DNA from: Melieria omissa
Taxonomy: Eukaryota; Arthropoda; Insecta; Diptera; Ulidiidae
Assembly (NCBI GenBank): GCA_963971225.1
Contig: OZ020267.1
Location: forward strand, 113,470,936 to 113,534,935
Direction: 5' to 3'
Length of the DNA stretch: 64,000 nt
The notes below the pieces were generated by a model. That model saw only the letters and a program-made list of their open reading frames with translations, was not told where the DNA came from and did no database searches. This document shows positions 35,221 to 45,545 of this stretch, one piece after another (the first letter of the stretch is position 1; the number at the start of each line of letters is the position of its first letter). A program made the translations under genes and the position numbers.

Positions 35221-38030
35221 TTACTGCTTACTACCTCAGCAGCTCAATGCTTCCCCTTTCCATGGCTCAGTTGAACCCAAAAAAGCTTTTATATAAAATT
35301 TTTGTGTGTGTAATTATTGGCATGTGCGACTTCAGTCGAGACGGCAGCTGCATCAAAGCGCTTATCTGCTACAATACGCCAGCAATTCAACCGAAATTGA
35401 TGGATGCCACAGCGACGCAGCGAGCAGTCTGAAATGAATACACCGCACTTACAGCACTTAAGTATGAAAATACACATAAATACCGTTGTGGCATTAGTTG
35501 GTAATACGTTAATTAAGTTATTGATATTAAATTAATTTGAATGCGTAATGCGAATGTTTTGCCAGAAATCAGAAATGTCTTTGAGGCAAACACTGGCACT
35601 CGTTGTCAGAGCCGTCTGCGGCCGTTGTGGTCATAAAGTTTAATGCATTTCGAAAGCATCAACACTAAGATGACTAATGCTGCTTTACGGCACGTCTATA
35701 TTTTATTATATTGACATTTTACAAGTGCGGCCGCTTTCATCCCCAATGGAACAACGCGGCCGCTTCGGCGTCTCAATCACACTGAAACGGGCTCACGCAT
35801 TAAATTTATTGTGTAATTTTGTGCAACGTTACAATTTGTCAGCGCGAAATTTGCGACATAATTTGCGGCGCTGGGCGACGCTACCCGCTTGCCCCTCCCA
35901 TGCTGGTTGTGCGTCGAGCCAGTGCTGGCATCTGCGGCTCTGTATGTGTGTGTGTGTGTGTGTGTGCATATACAACACTGCAGGCAAATCCCCACAGCCA
36001 TAACGAATTTTGCCTTGTGCGCACGCTTGACTGGAGTTTAAGACATTTTCGACGCACGCTTATCAAATTTGCTTGAGCATGAAAATCATGTCAATATCAA
36101 ATCATTGCCGCCGTCTTGCAATTAATTGTAGGGTGCGATAATCGCATTTGCGACAGACACATGCACGCTTACATGCAACACATAAATATACACATACATT
36201 ACATATGTATGTTGTCAGGATATGCCAGGATATGTGGGTACATATTTAGTGAGTTGCCGCATGAACACAAATGAGTCAATGTACGCTTTAAAGCTGACAC
36301 TTGTACGCCTTCATGTATAATTTACGCACACAACATTATATACATATACATGTTTACTAATAAGTGCTGGCACCCGACTCTGCTCGGGGTGAAAATGAGA
36401 TGGCATGGCGCCAAGTTTAAAAGCTGTCAGATTGCTAGTTAGGAGAGAGCAGGTAAAGGTAACAGAATCTCTTCTGAAACTATAGAGAAGGGACTAGTAT
36501 TCAGAATGTCTCCCTATACTGTGGAAGAAGGCCTAGCATTCGGCATGGATATGGGTCTAACACTACAAAGCCACTTTCGCTGCCTGACTGAACGTGTTGA
36601 GTGACACAACTCATAGGGTCAACTCATGTGACCAACCAAAGCAACAGCCTGCATTGTTTGTCCCAGAGAATGCAGACAATAGACCAATTTGACATGTCAT
36701 ATGCCACGCCCAATTGCACAATTGTACCTCTAATCGTATTTACACTACAATTGATGCCGATTTCATAAAAATGTTGTACTACCATTTCATTTGTTTTGCT
36801 TTATCTGTTTGTAAACGTTATTGATACGGGCACACAAGCACACACACATACAGTCAAACACTCATACATTCGTATATATGTAATATGCACATAAGATTGT
36901 TTGGCTGCGCAATGATTTCATCATCATTCAAAGTAGTTGAAGTGGAATATGCCGAGTCGCTGACACTAATTCAGCATAATAACCGGAGGTGACAGATTTT
37001 ATCAACGCTCACCTCCGCCCACCCTGGCCCCGCACAAAATCGAAATACCTTTCATTGCGCCCAGCCATCCGGCCGTCAGTCGACAGTCGGCGTTGGCGTT
37101 GGCGTTTGGTGCGGGTATTCCGCTCGAATGCTGCGCCTGTAGATACCGTTACCCACTTACACCTAATGTTAATGCAATTCAAATATTTGCCAGCGTCAAT
37201 TCTAATTACTCGCTGCGTATGTGTGCGTGTGTGTGGGTGGCGCTGCGAAAGTGTTGGAAAATTAATTTTTATGCGCCCTGAGCGAAAGGCGTTCAACACT
37301 ACAAGCACTCGGCAAATACTGGATGAAAGCAATTACTTGTAGATAGATTTTTTCGTGTGCTCGAGTGTGTGTGCGTGTATGTGTGTGAGCCAAGCCAGAC
37401 GCACTAACATATGAGGGCTAAACGCTACACGCATGAGTTGCTGCTATCTTGAGCTGCAGGCTGGGCTGTTGTTTTACTTAAGTTTTGCCAAGTTTTCCCA
37501 TTTCAATTTCTATTTTGTTTTCATCAAAGCATAATGACGTCTCAATTAAGAATTTCGATGCCGCCGTCGAGCGGAATAAGTGGATATTGGTTTCGTCTGG
37601 CAGTCAGTAATTCCAATGATACTTGGAACAAATCAACAGTAGTGAGGGAAAATATTCACTCTTTGATTTGGAAAGCGGATTGTTAGTGAGTATTGTGTAG
37701 AAATGTTTAATGTTGTTCTTAAAACAAATAGAAAACATATAAATTGATAACCAATTTTAGGTATAATAATTGGTCAATAAATGGCCAAAAATCTTAGCTC
37801 AAAGTGAGCTTAAGTGGGCCAATTAAAAGTAAGCATAAGGCAAGATTAAGCAAGGTAAACAGTTAGTAAACAACAGGTTAGCTTAAGTGCGAAAGCTTCA
37901 AATTAACTTAAATTTTTCTTTGGTAGGTTAGCTTAACCCTTTCGATCCCGAATTATACCCTCTGTCCCCATATTACTTTTTGGTATTTAAATCATGAAAC
38001 ATTTGCCTAAGAAGTGTGCACACGACATTT
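35221..38030. other. Noncoding stretch with a CpG-richer patch and microsatellites
   Basis: A GC-richer patch lies at about 35600-35950, with two GCGGCCGC octamers 28-30 bp apart (near 35727 and 35755). A (TG)n run is at about 35945-35966. A patch of GCGTTGG repeats occurs at 37088-37110 and CA/TG-rich DNA at about 37355-37390. No exon can be supported. Confidence 0.45.
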
Positions 38031-38038
38031 GGAGTCGA

Positions 38039-38340
38039 CACGCCCCTTTGTTAGAGTTCTAGAGCTCGTTTATTTTTGAAAAATGTTAGCTTAAAACGGG
38101 TTGAATAAAGTTTGTGTCAATATTTTTTAATTACAGAAAAATTATATAATTTTTATGAAAAAATACAAAATGATCTTTTTTTTATTTTATTTAGCCACGC
38201 CCCTTTGTTAGAGTTCTAGAGCTAGTTTATTTTTGAAAAATGTTAGCTTAAAACGGGTTAAATAAATTTTGAGTCAATATTTTTTTAATTACAGAAAAAT
38301 TATATAATTTTTATGGAAAAATACAAAATTATCAGGTTTT
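38039..38340. repeat. Tandem duplication of 157 bp
   Basis: CACGCCCCTTTGTTAGAGTT at 38039 recurs at 38196, followed in both copies by CTAGAGCT, TTTATTTTTGAAAAATGTT, AGCTTAAAACGGGTT and ATTACAGAAAAATTATATAA. The copies differ by a few substitutions and a poly-T length difference. Confidence 0.85.
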
Positions 38341-40640
38341 GATTTTTTTTAACCATTATTGAAGAAACAGGGTTTTGATCAAACGCGTCCAATTCGTAGA
38401 CTTCAATTAGAACACAAACTTTCCTTGATATCGCTGCAAATTGTTGGAAATTATTTTGGTGATAAAAGTAAAAATTTGGTAATTTGCTTTGAATTCACTT
38501 CTAAAAATATGAATTTGTTGGTGCCTACTTAAATTAAAACCCATAAATCAGTCGTAGCTTTTACTATAAGATGACAAATAGGTGAAGTTGCTCTCAGGCA
38601 ACTTTGGGGTCGAAGTTTTTAATTAGAGCTTAAGTTGGCAAAGTTGATGTTGTCTTAGGCGAATAAGCATAAAGTAATAAGGCTTTAGCATAAATAAATA
38701 GACTTAAGACTAAATTTTTTCAAGGCGCCAGGTAACAGGTTGTTATGGCCAGTTAGATAAGTAAGTGAGACTTACTAGCCACACTTTCTTTGGCCATCAC
38801 AATAGGCCTGAGAGGTCGCCCAGTGTACTAGTCGAGCCGGCAAGCTGCCTGTCTAACATAACCAAACTTACTGTTACTCATACTAAACTTAGACTTAACT
38901 TATTGCAAGCAAAATACAACTTGAAGTAAGCGCAAGTAACTTAGAACTAGTAAGTTTAAAAACAGTTCAAGTTAATAATTTTAAACCAGCTTTAAGTTGG
39001 TTTAGGTCAATCAGCTTAAAGTAACTTCTGAACTTAACTAACCTTAATTAGTTTAGTTAAGTCTATATCTGCTCAATGTCAGCTCAACTACGTCAGTTTA
39101 AACTAAGATAAAGTCTTAGAAAGCACACGTAACTAAACTTAAAGTCAGCTTAAAAAATCTTTGCTTTTATTCCCACATTGTGAATGCCGCCAATGTAAAA
39201 TGTAATCAAATACTTTTTTATCATTACATCACATTGCTGCATTCAAATTAGGCTGCAGTTATTTGCCATTCTTACTTTTGAGGCCTGAGGAATTTTTCAC
39301 GAGTTGTTGTAAATTTTACATTTGGTAATGAATGAAATTTGTGGCACCGGATTGCAAGAATCCCTTCAAGTGCAACGCATTTTTGCGGTCAATTATTTAC
39401 TCATTAGGGAATTTTGCCGAAATGCTGCATGCAACTGTGCACAAATGAAACTGCACAATTTGCCACTGTTTACGCTGCGAGCATTGTGTCAACAGAATTT
39501 TTGGAATTTCCGAAAAATTTCCATGTGTGTGTGTGTGTGGGCAAAGTGCGGCGTGCATAATGAAAAGGTTTCCGTTTTGTATAATTCAAAGTATACACTT
39601 CAAAAATTTCCTTTCATTAGAACACAAATTAAAAGAGTTTTACAGCAGCCGACGCAATGCCAACGCGAGAGAGAGAGAGAGCGAATACGTGAGGGCGGAG
39701 AGCGCACTTACCGCACGTATGATTCAAAAGTTTCAAATTTATAGCAAAATATATTCGTGTGCACACTTAAAAGTTTTCGGCATTTCGGTATTTAACATAT
39801 TTGCGAATGCGACTGCACCTGTGATGAATAAAGTAACAAAGTTCATATGCGTGGTAGCTACCTGCAAACATCCATACACACAAACATATATAAATACATA
39901 TTATATGCACGGCACACACATGTTATAATGCATCACACACGCACACAAACGCACGCCGCTTCGCATAGGCAAATGGATGCATGTATGTATGTGTTTATGT
40001 CGCCGAGCGAACCTACACATACATGGAATTTGCCGGATTTCAAGTAATACTCATGTGTGAGTCAAAAGTTGAAAGTTGCGCAAAACTTTTAAATTAAATG
40101 TTGGCATTTCGTGTGTAAGCCACGCTTAGAGGAATTTCTCTTGGCGTGCGCGCTCGTATTTTGTGCAAGATGCCAGCGTTGGCGGCAGCTTTGCGGCGGT
40201 GTATTGGCATTGATGTTGGCCATGAAGATGCAACCGCAATTTTAATTAAAATCGCTCAGATTACTATGATTTACAATTTCAATTTCCCACCGACAATTCT
40301 AGTCATTTCCATCGAGTCAATTGGAAATGCTTAATTGTGTCGGTTCCTAATCCAATTGGCTTCAGTGCGCATTTCCTGCGTCTATAGTTGACGCCCAGAA
40401 CAGCCACAGATGCTAAAAAACAACAGCGAACTTATGGCAACTTGTGGTTAAAACTTGTATTGATGGTTGTTATGAATTTTGAATCTTTGAATGTGATTAA
40501 AACAACAACTAAAAGGTTAATTAATAAGAGGAAATAATGGAGATTTGAATGGATAGTGTGTGTGTATTTAATGTCTCAACAGAAACTGCTTTGTGCATAA
40601 TTTAACTTTTTTATTTCAATCAAATAGGGTTTTCCAGACG
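38341..40640. other. Noncoding stretch rich in AGCTTAA/AACTTAAG words
   Basis: From about 37790 and especially 38870-39160, words such as AGCTTAA, AACTTAA and TTAGCTTAA recur irregularly, a cryptic simple repeat. Further right are (TG)n at about 39523-39540, (GA)n at about 39665-39681 and CACA-rich DNA at 39870-39950. The two plus-strand frames at 39322-39744 and 39527-39928 cross the microsatellites and lack domains. Confidence 0.45.
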
Positions 40641-40643
40641 TTG

Positions 40644-40841
40644 TAAATAAATTAAAAAATAAAATAAATAAAATAAATAAAATAAATAAAATAAATAAAA
40701 AAAATAAAATAAATAAAATAAATAAAATAAATAAAATAAATAAAATAAATAAAATAAATAAAATAAAAAAGAATTAAAATAAACAAAATGAAATAAAATA
40801 AAATAAAATAAAATAAAATAAAATAAAATAAAATAAAATAT
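40644..40841. repeat. AAATAAAATA-type microsatellite/minisatellite
   Basis: About 200 bp of nearly pure AAATAAAATA decamer repeats, shifting to an AAATA pentamer at about 40790-40841. It explains the Phe/Tyr/Leu-rich minus-strand frame at 40620-40853. Confidence 0.95.
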
Positions 40842-40859
40842 GACCAAAAACATTATCGG

Positions 40860-43605
40860 CTTTTCGAATCTGTGGCTAAGATTTCATAGGTATTGAATTA
40901 TGTTTTGTATAGAAAATTTCGACTATAAATTAGTTAGTTCTCATATCAGTATTTGCGAGATCATCTAACCAAAAGTTGTATTGTTTTTACAAAATAGAAG
41001 AATTTTCACATTACTTCCTTGAAAAATCATAATACAAAAATAAATACTCAGAAAAATAAAACTACGACGACAACATGGTTACAAGTTTGTATTGAATGTA
41101 TGTTTGGATTTTTTTTATTTACAAAGATAGAAATCCAACCATTAGTGTAGGACTCATTGACGCACACGGAGATTTCGGGTATCCTCCCCAACCACAAAAT
41201 TTGCTGGCACAAAATATGGTTTTGAATAGTATTCGACTCAAAAGTTTTACGCAAACGCACCCTCTCCTGACTGTAAACTTACTAAAACCTCTTCACGTCC
41301 TTTGGCCCGCCCAGTACTACTGTCAGGTTTTCCTTCGTTAAGAGGTTTTGCCACGAAGCTCAATCGTCCTTTAGGTGTCATAGTTGTCAAACAGTTCTCA
41401 TAGTTACTTCCAATTTTGGCGTCTTTCCGTCTTCCTAAAACCAATAATGACTCTGGCTGCCATGCTGCACGCTGCGCTCTACTTTTCTGGCCACAAAGTC
41501 GTTTGCATCACTTTACTTTCTGGCATTGGTTGCTGACCGAATGCTGGACGTGTTGAACGTGTGTCAATTAAGTTATAAAGGGAAGAAACCAGTGGCGCGA
41601 TGTTTTGGGGTTCAAATCCCCAAAATGTATGTTTGTTACAAACATTTCGGTTGGACAATATGGTTTTAAATCGTATTGGGCTCACAAGTACTGTAAGGAA
41701 CCTTCAAATTAAATCCTGTGTGCAACCATTCCTGTGTAAAGATGTATGTCCTGTAAAATGTAGCTCCAGAAGCTGTGCGCTTCACTGTTCGTTTCTTAAA
41801 ATGTGGTACACAACTGCTTCCTTCTCTTTTTTGTATATTTTCGTCATTGAAATTCTTTACAAATTTCTTAATATATATTTTTTTATTATTAAGTAAACAT
41901 AATTAAAAGTATGAAATTTAATGTAAATGCTTTTTTAAAATTAATTTTCTGCAATAATTATAGTTTGAGTAGACCAAACCCATTCAAGCGACAACTCAAT
42001 TGTTTTTTGCACATTTCTTTTTTTATTCAAATATTAGATTTTCATTACTCATTAATATTTTCAGCATAAATTTATACGAATATTTTTTTATTCCTACTCC
42101 TTTGCCAAAAAAATTGAAGAAATTCGTTTTTATTGCATGTGAAACGAGAAGCGACATCATATTTTACGGCATCATAATACCCACTTGTGGCAGCAACAAC
42201 AACAAAAACAATAACAACGACACGAATAAAACTGCACACAGACGCCACAAGAATGTTTTATTTCGCCAGTTATAGTAACAGTAGCACTTACAGCAACACC
42301 AACAACAACAACAACAGCCACTGACAGCTGAATGTAACAAAAGAATGAATATGCACAACGACAATGCCGCAGGAAAAAAATCATAAAACCATAGAAAATT
42401 GCATTAAAATCTATGGAGTGTGGTAGAAAATACATTATAAACTGCAACGCTGTACCATTTTCCGAAATGCGAACACACCAAAATACAAATAAAAAAAAAA
42501 AAATGCAAAAACTAAAAAAAAAATTAGGAAGAAAAGTGCAGCATGCAAAATCACAGCTGCGACGTAGAAGGCGGCGACTATGGTGTCGGCGTCGGAAAAA
42601 GCAGCGACGGGAAGAGGAAAACTACTGCCACGAACCAGCGAGTTTGAAAAAATTAAAGGAAGAGGAAATGACACCATATTGCAACATGAGCACAAATCTT
42701 TTTTAATTTTCAAAATGTGATTTTATTATAGTCGCGCAAATTCAAACCATCCAGTCGGCGAGCCAGTCGGCCAGGCAGGCAGGCAGGCAAGCAGTCAGGC
42801 TCAGCGTGTGCGCTGTTGGACAGTTTGCAGTTTTATTTTATAATTTTTCCCCCTCCCACTGGTATTTTGTTTTATTGTAGTTCGCATTTGTTGCTTTGCG
42901 TTGTTGCAAATTTTTGTTATTTTCATTTCCTGGTTTTTTGTTTGGCAACAATGGCGTTTGAAGGCGAATGAAAAATGTCTCGAGCCAACAATGCAAAGCA
43001 ACAAATAAAAGGATGCGCGCAACTTATGTTCATTTCATGCTGTCATCTTCCCTTTACTTGTGCCCATTAAATGCGGCTGAGCGGCCGACTGGTGCATATT
43101 TTATTATATTTTTCATTTACATAGACGCACACACAAACAATCATGTAAACAAGCACCGAACTATGAATATATAAACGCAAAATTAATAGAACTTGTTGAG
43201 CAAATTTCAATACAAATTATGATCCAAGTATTTTGTTTGTAAGGAAGAATGAAAGGAAATTCTGTAAAACTGCATAATGAAATTGTTTTAAAATAGCTTT
43301 TAGTTTGACAGTATTTTTGCAATTTTGTGGGACTTTTCAATGAAAGTTTAAGGATATGTTGGGATTTTAATTGAAAAGAAGGGTTGCAGATACCTACAAA
43401 AAAATAAAAAAAATTCGAAAAATAATAAAAAAATAATAATTGAAAGTAAGTATTGTGTTTTATTGCAAACATAAACTTGACAAACGAAACTTTGAAACTT
43501 CGTCGACACTTTTATCTTCAATGAAAAAATCCTTCTGATTCTGTCTATTGTTATGATTTCATATGGATCGGAAATTTGGAGAGTGATTTTTGACGCTTTT
43601 TGCTG
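40860..43605. other. Noncoding stretch with a possible old repeat at 41.2-41.7 kb
   Basis: AATATGGTTTTGAATAGTATT (from 41213) and AATATGGTTTTAAATCGTATT (from 41659) are related and similarly spaced from CACAAAAT/CCCCAAAAT words. CCAGTGGCGCG at about 41590 recurs at 59605 near a GGGGTTTCGAAC-type block, so both may be pieces of an unnamed repeat. CAA-rich DNA at 42190-42320, an A-rich tract at 42490-42530 and (GGCA)n at about 42770-42792 give spurious frames. Confidence 0.35.
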
Positions 43606-43918
43606 GGAAAATTCTTCTTGACTGGCACGACAGCCCGATTACGAGACTAAGGCCTAGCTACCAGCAACCAGCCGTGTTGTGCGTGTGAATTTTTTACAAG
43701 GTTGAAAGGGACAGTTTTATGCCGATTTCGAACGGTGAGTTGGAAGCTTTTTTTCATAGGAAATTTTACTCTCAGAGGTTTGCCATTTCCTGCTGAGAGT
43801 TGAGTTGTTTTTTCTTTTTTCGGTGTTAGCGCAACGGAGTATTGAACCTGGGTTCGAGCGTCGCATTTGACTCGCGGCCCAACGCACTAGCCAGCTGAGC
43901 TACGGCGGCTAGGAAAAT
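43606..43918 (-). repeat. tRNA-derived SINE (copy 2) with target-site duplication
   Basis: The body at 43613-43910 is the same SINE as at 13524-13836. On the minus strand it starts AGCCGCCGTAGCTCAGCTGG, with the A-box match TAGCTCAGCTGG and the B-box-like GGTTCAATACTCC, and ends CAGTCAAGAAG. GGAAAAT flanks it on both sides (43606-43612 and 43912-43918), a short target duplication. Relative to copy 1 it shows scattered substitutions and several small indels, chiefly in the T-rich middle, so the two inserted independently. Confidence 0.87.
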
Positions 43919-43919
43919 A

Positions 43920-44255
43920 CCACATTGAATTTGCAGTACTGTCTGTGGGAACGTGCATGGATTATGTGGTTTACATAAAAATATCTTCAAAATAGTTCGA
44001 AAGCTGAAAACTCTTCAGCTGCATTGGGTCAGACACCTCAAGCGAATGAATAATAGAGCCCCAGCTGATCCCTCACCCACAGTTTACCGAATTGAATAGA
44101 CAAGATAAATTGAACTTTTACTTTTAACAACAGGAAATCACAGACAGCGAATGCTTAGGTTCCAAAAATGTCCACAATTTTTTATAAAAAATAAAAAAAA
44201 ATATTATAAAAAATTTTCATAAATTTTTTTTTATTTTAAATATAAAATATTATAA
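43920..44255. other. Noncoding spacer, A/T-only toward the right
   Basis: Ordinary noncoding DNA followed by nearly pure A/T from about 44180, into which the 3' end of the retrotransposon abuts. Confidence 0.5.
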
Positions 44256-45305
44256 AGGTAGGTAGGTTAGGCTGGCTGACCCTCGGGGGGGTCTCACATA
44301 GACCATGTTGGTCCATAGTGGTACCAGAAAGGTTCTGGAGCTTCAGACCTGTATGTAGTTAGTCAAAAACGTTTTGCCAAATCTAAGTAAGTCGCTGCTT
44401 TTTTGTTCCGCGACTCTTTCCAAGGAAGGGAACGACGCGGATCCGAGGCAGCTGACCCGTGATCTGTAGAGAGCAGGGCAGTGGCACAGCAAATGCTCCA
44501 GGGTACCCTTGGCACTGTCTTCACCACATCTTGTGCATGCATCACTTGGTACCAAGCCAAGTTTGGCAGCGTGGGACGGTGTGAGACAGTGTCCCGTGAG
44601 TATCCCGGTCAATAGTTTGCAATCATCTCTTCGGAGTGATAGTACAAACTCTGTGTTGTTGACATTATGTTCGCGAAGCATGATTTTTGCTGTCCTGTGA
44701 GATGTAGATCTCTCCCACATGGACGCCGCTTCACGAATCATATTCTCTTCTATTTCCGTCTTGAGCGTGGAGAGGGGTGGATGGATGTCTGGCTCGCTAA
44801 CCGTAGGCAGTCGTGCCCCGGCTTTGGCGAGCGCATCAGCATCTCATTTCCCTCAACTCCTTTGTGACCCGGTACCCAATAGATAGTGACCACTCTGTTG
44901 CGACAGAGTTCGTCCAATTTGGTTTTGCAGTTCCGTACGCATATCGAGTTTGACAATACCCCAGCTGCTGCTTTTATGGCTGCTTGGCTGTCGATATAGA
45001 TGTTTATTCGAGAGTCTGGAGGGGTGCGACCCATTGCTAGTTGCGCCGCTCTTGTGGCAGCGTGTACCTCTGCTTGGAAGATGCTGCAGTAGTCCGGGAG
45101 CCGGAAAGACTGTTGAAGGTCAAGTTCCGGACAGAAAACTGCAGATCCCACTCCCTCTGTCATCTTGGATCCATCCGTGAACAGGTTATAGGATTGACGG
45201 CCGGGCTCGAGCCCCTGTCGCCACCCATCCGGTTCTAGGATCACGTGGGGTTTGAAGTTGAAATTGGCTTGAGGTACGGCGTAGTCTGAGCTTTCGCTCA
45301 CCCCT
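44256..45305 (-). mobile_element. 5'-truncated non-LTR retrotransposon
   Basis: A minus-strand fragment of about 1.05 kb contains the RNase H domain and C-terminus of ORF2, followed by about 85 bp of 3' untranslated sequence ending in TAACCTACCTACC, similar in style to the TAACC tail at 8655. Reverse transcriptase and endonuclease are missing. Both flanks are A/T-only DNA. The GC content contrasts sharply with the surroundings, consistent with a fairly young insertion. An I-, LOA- or R1-related clade is likely because an RNase H domain is present, but I cannot choose among them. Confidence 0.85.
44343..45301 (-). pseudogene. Non-LTR retrotransposon ORF2 C-terminus (RNase H plus CCHC-like motif), frameshifted
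   Basis: In retrotransposition RNase H would degrade the RNA strand of the RNA:DNA hybrid. Reading from 45301, LFTDGSKMTEGVGSAVF supplies the first catalytic Asp, IFQAEVHAATRAAQ the Glu, INIYIDSQAAIKAA the second Asp and IYWVPGHKGVEGNEM the conserved His. Immediately after GNEM a frameshift (about 44850) destroys the expected GNEMAD motif and leads to a stop at 44750. The original frame then resumes and runs IREAASMWERSTSHRT to SDACTRCGEDSAKGTLEHLL and a natural-looking stop at 44343. The C-X2-C-X10-H-X2-C spacing matches the fragment at 8322. It is a single-lesion pseudogene apart from the 5' truncation. Confidence 0.88.
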
Positions 45306-45545
45306 GCGTGTGAGCAAAAAAAAAAAAATTTAATTTAATTTAAATTAAAAAATTTTTATAAATTTTTTTTAAATTTTTTTATTTATTTATTTTATTTTTA
45401 TATTTATATTTTATTTTTTATTTATTTATTTTATTTTTATAAAAATTCTTATAAAAACTTTTAAACAAATTTTTTTAATAAAAAATTAAAAATTTTTTTT
45501 TATAAAAAAAAGAAAATCTTAATATTAAATAAACCAAGGATTACT
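45306..45545. repeat. A/T-only low-complexity block
   Basis: About 230 bp composed almost entirely of A and T in AAATTT/TTTATTTATTTTA patterns, flanking the retrotransposon on its 5' side. Confidence 0.9.

Noticed and set aside
40620..40853. Phe/Tyr/Leu-rich frame like a membrane repeat protein
   Set aside because: It is a direct translation of the AAATAAAATA microsatellite.
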